64,000 bases of DNA from Treponema sp. (GTDB lineage: Bacteria; Spirochaetota; Spirochaetia; Treponematales; Treponemataceae). The notes below the pieces were generated by a model that saw only the letters and a list, made by a program, of their open reading frames with translations, had not been told where the DNA came from and did no database searches. Shown here one piece after another: positions 35,036 to 44,117 of the stretch. Position numbers and translations under genes: made by a program. The stretch lies in the NCBI GenBank assembly GCA_017464425.1, contig JAFUDX010000041.1:18277-82276 (forward strand). Direction: 5' to 3'. Every line of letters starts with the position of its first letter. The first letter of the stretch is position 1.

Positions 35036-35731
35036 ATGGCTGATAAAATCGAAAATGAAACACTTGCTACCTCTTTGAACGCAAAACTTGAAAAATCAAA
35101 GGGCACAGTGTTCGCAATATGTGGAATTATTGTTGTCGCAATTGTCATTATTGCTGTAGTTGCAACCGTAAAATCAAAATCAACTGCAAAAGGAATCGAA
35201 CAAATTGATTCCATTTCGTATGCACTCACAAAAGATGCCGACAAACTTCCAGAAGGCGAAGAAGAAAAGGCTTCAGAAATTGCCAATCGACAGAACAAGG
35301 CCCTCGAAGAGCTTGCTTCCCTTTCAGACAAAGGCGGAATCGTTGGCTTGCGTGCAAACATGCTCATCGCTGAACTTAAATTCGCGCAGAAAAACTACGA
35401 AGAAGCTCGCGCAGCTTGGCTCAAAGCTATCGCTGCAAAAGGCAAAAATTACACCACTTCACTCTGCTATTACAATGCGGCAGTCTGCTCAGAAGAGCTT
35501 TCTGACAATGAGAACGCAATCGCTTACTACAAATCAGCAAGCGAAGACGAAGATTTTCTCTTGATTGACCATGCCTTGTTCTCTCTTGGCCGTGTAAACG
35601 AAGCAAGCCAAAAGTATGACGACGCAAAAGCAGCATACGAAAAGGTGAACGAACTTCACTCAACCTCAAACTGGGCACAGTTGGCAAAATCTCGCCTTAT
35701 CGCGCTCAAAGCAAGCGGAAAGATTCAGTAA
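35036..35731 (+). CDS. Tetratricopeptide-repeat membrane-anchored protein
   Basis: A 231-residue protein. Residues about 24-45 form a membrane helix (VFAICGIIVVAIVIIAVVATV) with a positively charged cytoplasmic start, and the rest contains at least three TPR-like helix pairs (NYEEARAAWLKAIAAKG, NENAIAYYKSASEDED, KYDDAKAAYEKVNELH). It resembles YfgM/BamD-type periplasmic scaffolds, although the start lacks a cleavable leader. Its partner proteins are unknown. It lies 42 bases before the next lipoprotein ORF, separated by a short dispersed repeat. Confidence 0.85.
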   Translation: MADKIENETLATSLNAKLEKSKGTVFAICGIIVVAIVIIAVVATVKSKSTAKGIEQIDSISYALTKDADKLPEGEEEKASEIANRQNKALEELASLSDKGGIVGLRANMLIAELKFAQKNYEEARAAWLKAIAAKGKNYTTSLCYYNAAVCSEELSDNENAIAYYKSASEDEDFLLIDHALFSLGRVNEASQKYDDAKAAYEKVNELHSTSNWAQLAKSRLIALKASGKIQ

Positions 35732-35733
35732 TT

Positions 35734-35760
35734 GATTGCTTCGCTGCGCTCGCAATGACG
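35734..35760. repeat. GATTGCTTCGCTGCGCTCGC repeat
   Basis: A 27-base GC-rich sequence with ATTGC/GCAAT ends in an AT-rich context, directly after the TPR-protein stop. This sequence type (ATTGC...GCAATGAC) occurs as a dispersed palindromic repeat in many bacterial genomes. Only one copy was found here. Confidence 0.5.
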
Positions 35761-35772
35761 AGGTTTATTTAT

Positions 35773-36555
35773 ATGAAAAATGCCGGTACTATGCGAAAAA
35801 ATTCTGTTGTTCTGATTTTATGCATAATCGCCGGCATTTTTGTTTCTTCATGCGGACTTGAAGAAGTCATCATTCTTACTGAACCCACAGTAACCGACAA
35901 CAATCCGCTTTATTCTAGCGATGAACCCACAAACTGGTGGTTTGGCTTTAAATCAGCCGAAAACGGTCAGCCCGACGAATTTATCGGCACGGAAGTCTAT
36001 TACAAAATTTACAGCAATTACTCAGACCTTACTTCGCAAAGAAATTCCATAACAGCCGTAAACTCAACGACAAATCAAACCGCAGCCGCAACAAAAATGA
36101 TTGAAACCTACACATATAAATCGTTAGGATTAAGCATTGCGCCAGCACGAAAATCAACGCTTATACCAAAAGGCAGTGGCAACAGAAGCATTGTCTTTAG
36201 GCTCAAATCTTATCAAAACAACACCTCATCAGAAGACGACAAATACACGCTTGAAGCATGTTTTGGAATAAAAAACAGTGCAGCATATGCATACGAATCA
36301 TACATTCCATATCGAAACGGAAATTCAAAATCATTTGATTTTTTTGATTATGACGATGATGACAAAAACGGCACCCGCGATGTAGAACCGGTCGAAGGTG
36401 ATGACGACTATTACTACAACTCTAATTTTTCTGAGGATAATTGCTATTATGTGCAGATGTTTGCTGTTGGCGTAGGCTGGATAACTTCTACCTGCACAGC
36501 CACATACAGTCTCGTGCTCGATTTAGGCTCTGTTCCGATTAGAAAAGGCGAATAA
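35773..36555 (+). CDS. Lipoprotein of unknown function
   Basis: About 260 residues. The leader (VVLILCIIAGIFVSSC) ends in a lipobox with Cys27. The mature protein has a motif-free, Tyr/Asn/Ser-rich composition with an acidic DYDDDDKNG stretch in the C-terminal third. The start is placed at the ATG at 35773; the 6 codons before it come from the repeat at 35734-35760, and a second ATG 6 codons later is also possible. I do not recognise the family. It may be surface-exposed. Confidence 0.75.
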   Translation: MKNAGTMRKNSVVLILCIIAGIFVSSCGLEEVIILTEPTVTDNNPLYSSDEPTNWWFGFKSAENGQPDEFIGTEVYYKIYSNYSDLTSQRNSITAVNSTTNQTAAATKMIETYTYKSLGLSIAPARKSTLIPKGSGNRSIVFRLKSYQNNTSSEDDKYTLEACFGIKNSAAYAYESYIPYRNGNSKSFDFFDYDDDDKNGTRDVEPVEGDDDYYYNSNFSEDNCYYVQMFAVGVGWITSTCTATYSLVLDLGSVPIRKGE

Positions 36556-36582
36556 TCGCGAATAAGCATACCATTTTACATT

Positions 36583-37776
36583 TTACGGCAATTCTACAGG
36601 AATCCAGTTTTGACGGTCCATCATGTTTGCGCTCATCATGCCGAGCGTCAGCTTTTTGGCCGTCGTTTCGCCTACAAGATATTCTTTGCCACCTTCGCCA
36701 TCGTCAACTTTGATTGTCTGCCCCATTTTGTCAGGAAGGTACACGCCAAGAAGCGCATGGCTGTATTGAGCCGAGATAAACATGCAGCTGTCGATGGAGC
36801 AATTTTTTAAAATGCACATGAGGAGCAAAGACCTGCCATCACAGTCGCTTGATCCGCCTTCAAGAATCGCAGGAATACTTTCAATATCCGCTTTATCGTA
36901 GGTGGAAGATTTCCGTTCGTAATTAAAATCTTGCGCCCAATAGAGAAGCGTTTGTGCCAACGCCGCCTCTGGATTTTGCGCATCCGCTGCTTCACAGTCA
37001 TCCCGCAGGCTCGTATATACATCAAATGAAACTTTTTTAACGCGCTCCATTGAATCCCGTGCAATCAGGCGATAAAAACGAACCCATGCGTCAAACATTT
37101 CCGGCAGATTATGCGACGCATAAAAGGTAAAAACGGCAAATTCCCTGTCGATAAGAGCCTGGCTTGCCTCTTTGTCAATCGAATCGATTTGCGTGACGAT
37201 AGTTTTTCCATTAACAGTAAGCTGAATCGATTTTGCAGACTGTCGGGGATAAAAAGTCGTAGTGATAAGTCCTGGCTCCCTAAAACTTCCCGCATCGATA
37301 AGCACTGAATCCAACACCGAAACGAGCACTTGCCCCAAATCATCAGAAACAGCTTTGGGCGCGTAAGAAAGAATCGAAAGGAATCCTTTTTGCTGTGGCA
37401 GCGGAATACATGCCGCCCAGCCAGCTGCTTGCGTATTATCAGGAAAAAGGAGCGGGCTTTCAAATGTGGCAACCGCGCATTTTTGCCGCCGCCAGATTGC
37501 CTGAGAATAATCAGAAGTGGCTTTTATCCTAGAAAGCGTGTTTTTTAATGCCTCATCGCTCGATTTGAACTGTGAATTTGGCCACACACGGATAAGCGCA
37601 TGGGCTTGCAAGTATTTATTCTTAAAGATAACGGTGGTCTCATCGCTTTCCATATCGGTAATCACATAGCCTTCTGGAAAATCAATCGAATAGTTGAATT
37701 TTTCTGAGATGATGATTTCTGAAAAGGCAGAAACTGAGAGTAAAAATCCGCAGAGCAAAAAGAAAAATTTTTTCAT
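36583..37776 (-). CDS. Secreted transglutaminase-like protein
   Basis: A 397-residue protein with a signal peptide (KKFFFLLCGFLLSVSAFSE). The last third contains a transglutaminase-like (papain fold) signature: GGSSDCDGRSLLLM with the candidate Cys near residue 311, YSHALLGVYL with the candidate His near 340, and KVDDGEGGKEYLV with the Asp. The three residues come in the expected Cys-His-Asp order. It could cleave peptide bonds or cross-links in the periplasm. The N-terminal two thirds has no recognised domain. It converges with the lipoprotein gene. Confidence 0.82.
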   Translation of the reverse strand: MKKFFFLLCGFLLSVSAFSEIIISEKFNYSIDFPEGYVITDMESDETTVIFKNKYLQAHALIRVWPNSQFKSSDEALKNTLSRIKATSDYSQAIWRRQKCAVATFESPLLFPDNTQAAGWAACIPLPQQKGFLSILSYAPKAVSDDLGQVLVSVLDSVLIDAGSFREPGLITTTFYPRQSAKSIQLTVNGKTIVTQIDSIDKEASQALIDREFAVFTFYASHNLPEMFDAWVRFYRLIARDSMERVKKVSFDVYTSLRDDCEAADAQNPEAALAQTLLYWAQDFNYERKSSTYDKADIESIPAILEGGSSDCDGRSLLLMCILKNCSIDSCMFISAQYSHALLGVYLPDKMGQTIKVDDGEGGKEYLVGETTAKKLTLGMMSANMMDRQNWIPVELP

Positions 37777-37823
37777 ACCAAAAGTATAAAGTATTTAGCG
37801 AGAGAATTCCACAAATTTTTAAA

Positions 37824-39614
37824 CTATTCTAATTTGAAGGCACCCGTGTACAAATCATAGTACCTGCCCTGCTTTTGCATGAGCGCATCGTGATTTCCGC
37901 GTTCAATGATTTCGCCTTTTTCCAGTACAAGTATTTCATCGGCATTCCGAACGGTGGAAAGTCTGTGTGCGATTAAAAAAACAGTCCTGCCATTCATCAA
38001 CGAGTCCATGCCGTCTTGTATGAGTTTTTCGGTTCGGGTGTCAATCGAACTCGTTGCTTCGTCCAAAATCAAAACAGGCGGATTTGCAACGGCCGCGCGG
38101 GCAATTGCCAAAAGTTGCCGCTGTCCTGTGCTTAAGGAAGTGCCATCGCCCGTAATCACCGTGTCGTAGCCTTCACTTAAATGCGTAATAAAATAGTGGG
38201 CATTCGCAAGTTTAGCAGCCTCGATTACCTGTTCCTTTGTCGCATTTATATTTCCATAGCGGATATTTTCAAAAATCGTTCCCGTAAACAAGTGTGTGTC
38301 CTGCAAAACCATTCCCAGAGAACGCCGCAGTGAGTCTTTTTTGATTTTTTTGAGCGGAATTGAATCATACAAGATTTCGCCCTCATCATCTTCAATATCG
38401 TAAAATCGGGTGAGCAGATTGGTAATTGTTGTTTTTCCAGAGCCAGTAGAACCGACGAGCGCAATTTTCTGACCGGGAGAAACGCTGAAAGAAATATTTT
38501 TTAAGACAGGAACGCCCCTTTCATATGAGAAATTCACATTTTTAAATGCAAAGGCACCTTGTATATGCTCAGGAAGCGTAATCTCGCCGTCATCAGTTTC
38601 GATTTTTTCATCAATTACGCCAAAAATTCGCTCCGCACCTGCAAGAGCATTCAACACCGAATTGAATTGCTGGCTTACCTGAGTGAGCGGACGGGAAAAA
38701 GAGCGGGTGGACTGCAAAAAACTTGCGATGGTTCCGACATCAGAAAATCCTTTGATGACCAAAAAAGAGCCTGCAATTGCCGTCAATGCGTACTGAATGT
38801 GACTCAGGTTATTCATCATCGGTCCCAGAACAGAAACATAGCTCATTGCGCTCGTTCCCGCCTTGCGTAAATCTTCGTTGAGCTCATCAAATCGCGCATT
38901 CGCCTGTGCCTCGCGGGTAAAGAGTTTTACCACTTTCTGCCCTTCAATTAATTCTTCGATATAGCCGTTGACTCTTCCGATATTTTCCTGCTGTTTTCTG
39001 AACGCACGCCCGCTCCGTTTTCCAATCTGAGACGAAAGAATCATAATCAGCGAGATGGTCACAAGCATTAAAACAGTGAGCGGAATGCTCAAAACCACCA
39101 TCATGATAAAAATGCCGGTAACTTGAAAAAAAGTGGAAAAAAGCTGGGGGACGCTCATACTGAACATTTCACGCAATGTGTCAGTATCGTTCGTGTACAA
39201 CGACATAAGCACGCCATGCTGACGGCTGTCATAGAATTGGAGCGGCAGGTTTTCCATGTGATGAAACAAATCTTTTCGGATGTTGCAAAGTGTGCGCGTA
39301 GAAATAAAAATCAAGATTCGCTCAGAGCAATACGAACTTAGCGCACCCACGATGTAAACGCAAATCATCGTAAGGACGAGATGCAAAAATCCTGACACAT
39401 CAACAGTTTTTTGCCCGATAAAGGGGAGAATGTAATTGTTTATCGCTGGCTTAAGCAGGTATGCGCCACAGACTTCTGCCAGAGCCGAAAGAATCACAAA
39501 CAAGAACACGAAAATCCACAGCGATTTAAAGCGACCCATGTACGAAATGAGGCGAAGAATTGTTTTTTTTGTTTGTTTTGGCTTTTGTGTGCCGCGAATT
39601 TTTACTGGTGGCAT
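37824..39614 (-). CDS. ABC exporter, fused membrane and ATPase domains (MsbA-like)
   Basis: A 596-residue half-transporter. Six membrane helices occupy about 30-310. The ATPase has Walker A VGSTGSGKTT near 388-397, the signature LSTGQRQ near 494-500, Walker B PVLILDEATS near 513-522 and the H-loop IAHRLSTVRN. It probably works as a homodimer, because no second half-transporter gene is adjacent. The substrate (lipid, peptide or drug) is unknown. It is divergent from rlmJ. Confidence 0.93.
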   Translation of the reverse strand: MPPVKIRGTQKPKQTKKTILRLISYMGRFKSLWIFVFLFVILSALAEVCGAYLLKPAINNYILPFIGQKTVDVSGFLHLVLTMICVYIVGALSSYCSERILIFISTRTLCNIRKDLFHHMENLPLQFYDSRQHGVLMSLYTNDTDTLREMFSMSVPQLFSTFFQVTGIFIMMVVLSIPLTVLMLVTISLIMILSSQIGKRSGRAFRKQQENIGRVNGYIEELIEGQKVVKLFTREAQANARFDELNEDLRKAGTSAMSYVSVLGPMMNNLSHIQYALTAIAGSFLVIKGFSDVGTIASFLQSTRSFSRPLTQVSQQFNSVLNALAGAERIFGVIDEKIETDDGEITLPEHIQGAFAFKNVNFSYERGVPVLKNISFSVSPGQKIALVGSTGSGKTTITNLLTRFYDIEDDEGEILYDSIPLKKIKKDSLRRSLGMVLQDTHLFTGTIFENIRYGNINATKEQVIEAAKLANAHYFITHLSEGYDTVITGDGTSLSTGQRQLLAIARAAVANPPVLILDEATSSIDTRTEKLIQDGMDSLMNGRTVFLIAHRLSTVRNADEILVLEKGEIIERGNHDALMQKQGRYYDLYTGAFKLE

Positions 39615-39627
39615 AAGCGTATTAAAA

Positions 39628-39657
39628 TTGTAGCAAAAAAACGAAAAATGGTATACT
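39628..39657 (+). promoter_or_regulatory. Promoter of rlmJ
   Basis: TTGTAG (39628-39633), an 18-base spacer and TATACT (39652-39657). Transcription would begin about 39664, after the first ATG (39660), supporting the ATG at 39669 with almost no leader. Confidence 0.5.
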
Positions 39658-39668
39658 CTATGGATAAA

Positions 39669-40622
39669 ATGCTCTCATACATTCACGCCTATCATGCAGG
39701 CAATCACGCTGACATTCTAAAGCATCTCACACTGTCACTCATTTTGGAGCACCTTACGCAAAAGCCAAGCCCGTTCTGCGTCATCGACACACATGCAGGA
39801 AGCGGAATCTACAACCTTCATGACGAATGCGCACAAAAGACCGGGGAAGCAAGTTCAGGAATTGAAAAGATACTAAATTTCTCACAGAGAACACAGAGTT
39901 CACAGAGAGAGTTCAGCAGTACGAACGAACTTCCCAAAAAGGACGCTCTCTGTGTGCTCCAAAGCTCTGTGAGGAATTTAAAATTTATTGACATTCTTCA
40001 AGATTATTACGCACGGGGGGAATATCCGGGGTCGCCTTTGATTGAGAGTGCGTTTTTGCGGGAAGGCGATGAGCAGATTCTTTCGGAGTTGCATCCGACA
40101 GCATTTGAGGAATTGCGCGCGTGCTTTTATGAAAAGAAAGCCGTTTGCAAAGAGCGCGGAACGCATTTTGTTGAGCCAGCCTTGCACAAGCGAGACGGCT
40201 ACGAACTGCTTTCTGCAATAACTCCGCCCAAAATCAAGCGCGGATTGGCTGTAATCGACCCTTCCTTTGAGGATGCAAGCGACTTTGAGCAGTGCGGAGA
40301 AGTGATTTCTCGCGTACATAAAAAATGGAGCACGGGAATTATCGCGCTTTGGTATCCGCTTGTCTCACACCGACTCACCGAAATTTCCATGATGAAAGAA
40401 AAAATCGCCTCATGTGTAAAAAGTTCAGAACCAAAAATTCTGGATATTCAACTGGAAGTAAAGCGAAAATCCGACATGACGGGGCTTTCTTCACTCTACG
40501 GAAGCGGCATGTTCATCGTCAATTTTCCCTACCAGCTCGACCAAAAAATGAATGCACTCCTTCCTGAACTGAGCACGATTTTAGGCGATACGGCGGCAGT
40601 TTGGAGCGTAACGCTTCGCTAG
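39669..40622 (+). CDS. rlmJ: 23S rRNA (adenine-2030-N6)-methyltransferase, with an in-frame repeat insertion
   Basis: About 317 residues. It begins MLSYIHAYHAGNHADILKHL, the family's N-terminus, with the SAM-binding CVIDTHAGSGIYNL near 38-51. The catalytic motif is DPSF (VIDPSFEDAS), a variant of DPPY. ALWYPLV follows. Between residues about 69 and 104 it has about 35 extra residues relative to E. coli RlmJ, encoded by a 105-bp dispersed repeat (39875-39979) that keeps the frame. The start at 39669 is chosen over upstream ATGs because it matches the family. Whether the enzyme still works is unknown, but the insertion is in a loop region. Confidence 0.88.
   Translation: MLSYIHAYHAGNHADILKHLTLSLILEHLTQKPSPFCVIDTHAGSGIYNLHDECAQKTGEASSGIEKILNFSQRTQSSQREFSSTNELPKKDALCVLQSSVRNLKFIDILQDYYARGEYPGSPLIESAFLREGDEQILSELHPTAFEELRACFYEKKAVCKERGTHFVEPALHKRDGYELLSAITPPKIKRGLAVIDPSFEDASDFEQCGEVISRVHKKWSTGIIALWYPLVSHRLTEISMMKEKIASCVKSSEPKILDIQLEVKRKSDMTGLSSLYGSGMFIVNFPYQLDQKMNALLPELSTILGDTAAVWSVTLR
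39875..39979. repeat. CACAGAG repeat element inserted in-frame within rlmJ
   Basis: The left end AAATTTCTCACAGAG (39875-39889) and the right end CTCTGTGAGGAATTT (39965-39979) are inverted repeats matching at 14 of 15 positions. The element is 105 bp (35 codons). The intergenic copy at 27243 shares the 15-mer AAATTCCTCACAGAG exactly with the complement of the right end. Confidence 0.8.
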
Positions 40623-40631
40623 ACGCACGCT

Positions 40632-40659
40632 TTTACAAAGCAATGTAAAAAGCTATAAT
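40632..40659 (+). promoter_or_regulatory. Promoter of the LUD-domain gene
   Basis: TTTACA (40632-40637), a 16-base spacer and TATAAT (40654-40659), followed by AGGAG before the ATG at 40688. An imperfect hairpin (40629-40653) that could end the rlmJ transcript overlaps it. Confidence 0.55.
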
Positions 40660-40687
40660 ATGCTACATTTTTCTTCAGGAGCAAAAA

Positions 40688-41257
40688 ATGAATACAGAAA
40701 AACTCATTGAAAATCTTAAAAAACGCGGATTTGAGGCAGTGTTCGCCACATCAAAAGCGGAAGCCGTTGAAAAAGCACTTTCGTTTATGCCAGAAAATTC
40801 CTCAGTCTCATGGGGCGGTTCGGTCTCAATCGAAGAGGCAGGCTTGCTTGAACGGGTAAAATCAGGAAAATACACACTGATTGACCGAGACAAAGCAAAA
40901 ACACCAGAAGAAAGAGCTGAAATCATGCGGCAGGGCTTAACGGCTGACATTTTCTTAACGAGTTTTAATGCCGTAAGCGAAGACGGCGTTCTTTTCAATA
41001 TCGACGGGAACGGGAATCGGGTTGCCGCAATTGCCTTTGGACCAAAATCAGTTATTGCATTAGTCGGAATCAACAAAATCGTTCCTACAGAAGCAGATTT
41101 GGAAAAACGCGCCCTTTCTGTCGCCGCGCCAAAAAATGCACAGCGGCTTAAACTCGCAAACGATCAGGACATTTGCGCAACATTCGTAAAAACAAGAGTC
41201 TGCCGCGCAAAAGGCAGAATCAAAATCATCGTCGTTGGCGAAGAACTTGGCTATTAA
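40688..41257 (+). CDS. LUD-domain protein (LutC/YkgG-like)
   Basis: A 189-residue LUD (DUF162) protein. Visible features are the SSVSWGGSVSIEEAGLLE loop near 40-57, DIFLTSFNAVSEDGVLFNIDGNGNRVAA near 87-114 and GPKSVIALVGINKIV near 118-132. In LutABC systems the family helps oxidise lactate, but LutA and LutB are not adjacent here and stand-alone members have no known reaction. It has its own promoter and precedes the RluA gene by 30 bases. Confidence 0.9.
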   Translation: MNTEKLIENLKKRGFEAVFATSKAEAVEKALSFMPENSSVSWGGSVSIEEAGLLERVKSGKYTLIDRDKAKTPEERAEIMRQGLTADIFLTSFNAVSEDGVLFNIDGNGNRVAAIAFGPKSVIALVGINKIVPTEADLEKRALSVAAPKNAQRLKLANDQDICATFVKTRVCRAKGRIKIIVVGEELGY

Positions 41258-41287
41258 AAAACGATTACAAACCGCTCAGCATTCGGC

Positions 41288-42265
41288 ATGAATACATTCT
41301 CGCTCACTACAAAAAAATCCGTGTCTCTCAATGAATTGCTTCGTGCCGAACTTCCGCGCCTTTTAAACACGGAGATTTCAAACTCAAAAATCCGCCGTCT
41401 GATTATGGCAGGGAGCGTAAGCGTAAACAACAATCAGATACGAGTGCCTGCTTTTACGGTCTATCCAAAATCGTCCGTCACCGTCCGCATTGATGCAGAA
41501 AAGTTGTTCTTTGAGAAAACGCCAGATGATATTTCTTTTGAGCTTTCAGAAGCAGATATTCTTTTTGAAGATGAATGTATTATCGTACTAAACAAGCCCA
41601 CCCATTTTCCGACTGAAAGCACACAGGTCGAAAGCCGAGACAATCTGCATGCTTCTCTCGTGCGCTTTTTATTTGAGCGGCAAAAGATTGAAAAACCGAA
41701 CGCAAAAAATCCCCCCTATGCTGGCATTATGCATCGCCTTGACCGGGACACGAGTGGCGTCATTCTTTTTACAAAAACACGGGCTGTGAATGGTGCCTGC
41801 CATGCCATGTTTGAAAATCACACGGCACAAAAAACATATCAGGCAATCGTCTGCGTAACAAATACTGAAAAAGAAAACTTTCCCGTTGGAAAGCATATTT
41901 CGGTCGAATTTTTTATGGGAAGAATCAGCCCAAAAAGTCAGGCTGCAAAATGGGGAAAATTGAGTGAAAAAGATGGCGGTGTTTTTTCAAAAACAGAATT
42001 CACCGTGCTCAAAGAAATCGTGCAAAACACGCCTGGTGAATCAAAAAAGAGCTTCCTGCTCGTAGAATGTCGCCCGCTCACAGGAAGAACGCATCAAATC
42101 CGCGTGCACCTTTCTTCGCTCGGCATTCCGATTCTAGGAGACACGCTGTACGGTGGCGAAAAGCACGAACGAATCATGCTCCACGCCACACGCCTTGTTT
42201 TTCCCCACCCCGTAACGGGAGAAGAAATAAGCGTTACCAGCGAATTTTCTGCTACTTTACCTTAA
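41288..42265 (+). CDS. RluA-family pseudouridine synthase with S4 domain
   Basis: A 325-residue RluC/RluD-type enzyme. The S4 RNA-binding region is in residues about 10-70 ([20 protein letters not shown], then SVSVNN). The catalytic motif is [16 protein letters not shown] near 150-165 with the active Asp, and [20 protein letters not shown] near 265-284 closes the fold. It modifies U to pseudouridine in rRNA. Its last 14 bases overlap the convergent chemoreceptor gene. Confidence 0.93.
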   Translation: MNTFSLTTKKSVSLNELLRAELPRLLNTEISNSKIRRLIMAGSVSVNNNQIRVPAFTVYPKSSVTVRIDAEKLFFEKTPDDISFELSEADILFEDECIIVLNKPTHFPTESTQVESRDNLHASLVRFLFERQKIEKPNAKNPPYAGIMHRLDRDTSGVILFTKTRAVNGACHAMFENHTAQKTYQAIVCVTNTEKENFPVGKHISVEFFMGRISPKSQAAKWGKLSEKDGGVFSKTEFTVLKEIVQNTPGESKKSFLLVECRPLTGRTHQIRVHLSSLGIPILGDTLYGGEKHERIMLHATRLVFPHPVTGEEISVTSEFSATLP

Positions 42266-44069
42266 AACCGTTAATCATCTGAACGACGCTCTGCGTTGCC
42301 TCTTGAGAAATCTCGCTTGCCTCTGCTGCTTCCTCTGCCGCATCCTTCATTTCGGTAATTGCGCCCGTGATTCTCTGAGAATTCTGCAAAGTATTCTCTG
42401 AAATTGCTTTTAACTCAGAAATCTCGGTAAAGACTGAACGGCTTGCGTTTTTCATATTGAGCGACGCATCAGTGATTTGTTTTCGCGATTGGTCAAGCGT
42501 TTGCATTGTCTGCAAGATATTCTGAACACCTGCCGTTTCTTCCGCCATACCGCCCTTGACTTCGCGCATCATCGAATCCATTTTTGCGATTTTTGAACCA
42601 ACGCGCTCAAATGATTCGCTTGATTGCTTTGATGACTGTACAATTCCCTGAATCGCTTCAGAAATACCGTCCAACAGATTTTTAATTGCCATTGACTGAG
42701 TGGCCGATGTTTCTGCCAGCGCACGGATTTCGTCCGCGACGACCGAAAAGCCTTTTCCGACATCGCCCGCATGAGCCGCTTCGATTGCAGCGTTCATAGC
42801 AAGCAAGTTCGTTTGCTCTGCGATTGCGGCGATTGCTTGGTTTGCCTCGTTAAGATTTTCTGATTGCTTTGAAATCTCTTCAATCTGGCTAGAAACTTCT
42901 TCCTGCAATTTAGCACCAGTATGGGCTTCTTCGGTAAGCACTTCGTATTCTTCGGTAATTGTTTCGACATTCTTGCTTACCGAGCGAATATTTTGAGAAA
43001 TTTGCTCGATTGCGCTTGAACTTTCAGAAATAGCTCCTGCCTGCTCGTTGATTCGTTCATCAAGATTTGCGATTTCCCGCTCAACAGAATTAATGCCAGA
43101 AGAAATTATATCGACCTTTCCTGCCTGAGAAGAAATCTGCGCGTTAATCTCACCGACCCCATCAGCGGCACCAGAAATCTGAGAAAGAGATGTGCTCATT
43201 TGCTGTGAAAGACGGTTTCCCGTATCTGTCAAAACACCCGTTTCTTCCTGCAATGTTCCTACGATATTGCTCATGCTCTGAATGACTTTATTGCAGTTGC
43301 GTGCCAAATCGGTAAGCTCGTTATTGCCTTTTTCGGGAATGCGTTGCGTAAGGTCAGCAGTTCCGTCAGAGATTTGACGCATTGCATCGGAAATCGTCTG
43401 CATTGAACCAAAAATTGTTTTTGAAAAGAGGTACAGGACAGCGGCTCCAATCAAAAGAAGCAAAAGTCCTATAACGGCGATAGTAGCAATACGAAGCCGA
43501 ATCGTTTTGATAATGAATGAAATTTCAAAATCACAGCCGACAAAGCCGACGATTGCCCCGCGCGAATTTTTGATTGCCTTATAGGTGGAGACCGTCCAGC
43601 CCCAGCCTTCTTGGTAGACCATGCCGGAACTCGTAAGTTCGCCTGTCTTCATGGTGTCAAAAGGGGCATTGCTCCATGATTCAATGTCTTCTTCAGTGCC
43701 CATCGGTGAGAAATTCTCTTCATCACTCGGATCGCAACTTCCATCAATGATATAGCGGAAATTCGTACCGCCCACAGGAGCCATCGTAAAAAGATACGAG
43801 CAGCCGACTGACTGAGCGACATCAAGCATCCAAAGGCGGGTTTCTTCCGCCCACTCGTCATTTTCGTCCAAAGTCTGGGTAAGTGCTTCAAATTTATCGC
43901 CATCGATATATTCCCACACTTTTTCGACAACAGGCTTTCCTTGCATAGCTGCAAATTCTTCAGCCGTACGGATAATGCTCAAAGTGGCTATGATCGAAAC
44001 AATGATAAGCGAAACAAGGATGAAAGAAGCAAAGCCAACGATAAACTGAGCCTTTAATGATTTAAACAT
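42252..44069 (-). CDS. Methyl-accepting chemotaxis protein
   Basis: A 605-residue transmembrane chemoreceptor. A first membrane helix near 8-30, a periplasmic sensor domain (Cache-like) to about 190, a second helix near 195-217, a HAMP linker ([20 protein letters not shown]) and a long coiled-coil signalling domain are present. The hairpin tip is [33 protein letters not shown] near 414-446, the CheA/CheW contact region. There is no clear C-terminal CheR tether. The ligand is unknown; the sensor has [11 protein letters not shown] typical of Cache domains. It would steer spirochaete motility. Confidence 0.95.
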   Translation of the reverse strand: MFKSLKAQFIVGFASFILVSLIIVSIIATLSIIRTAEEFAAMQGKPVVEKVWEYIDGDKFEALTQTLDENDEWAEETRLWMLDVAQSVGCSYLFTMAPVGGTNFRYIIDGSCDPSDEENFSPMGTEEDIESWSNAPFDTMKTGELTSSGMVYQEGWGWTVSTYKAIKNSRGAIVGFVGCDFEISFIIKTIRLRIATIAVIGLLLLLIGAAVLYLFSKTIFGSMQTISDAMRQISDGTADLTQRIPEKGNNELTDLARNCNKVIQSMSNIVGTLQEETGVLTDTGNRLSQQMSTSLSQISGAADGVGEINAQISSQAGKVDIISSGINSVEREIANLDERINEQAGAISESSSAIEQISQNIRSVSKNVETITEEYEVLTEEAHTGAKLQEEVSSQIEEISKQSENLNEANQAIAAIAEQTNLLAMNAAIEAAHAGDVGKGFSVVADEIRALAETSATQSMAIKNLLDGISEAIQGIVQSSKQSSESFERVGSKIAKMDSMMREVKGGMAEETAGVQNILQTMQTLDQSRKQITDASLNMKNASRSVFTEISELKAISENTLQNSQRITGAITEMKDAAEEAAEASEISQEATQSVVQMINGFKVK

Positions 44070-44117
44070 GTCAATCTCCTACCATTTTTTATTATATCAC
44101 AAATAAATTAATGTTAT

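Noticed and set aside
39411..39668. A longer rlmJ protein starting inside the ABC transporter gene
   Set aside because: The extra 86 residues lie antisense to the exporter, have no family match, and precede the predicted promoter.
40014..40042. A further G tract as a phase-variation site (GGGGGG in rlmJ)
   Set aside because: The run is only six long and the reading frame is intact across it.
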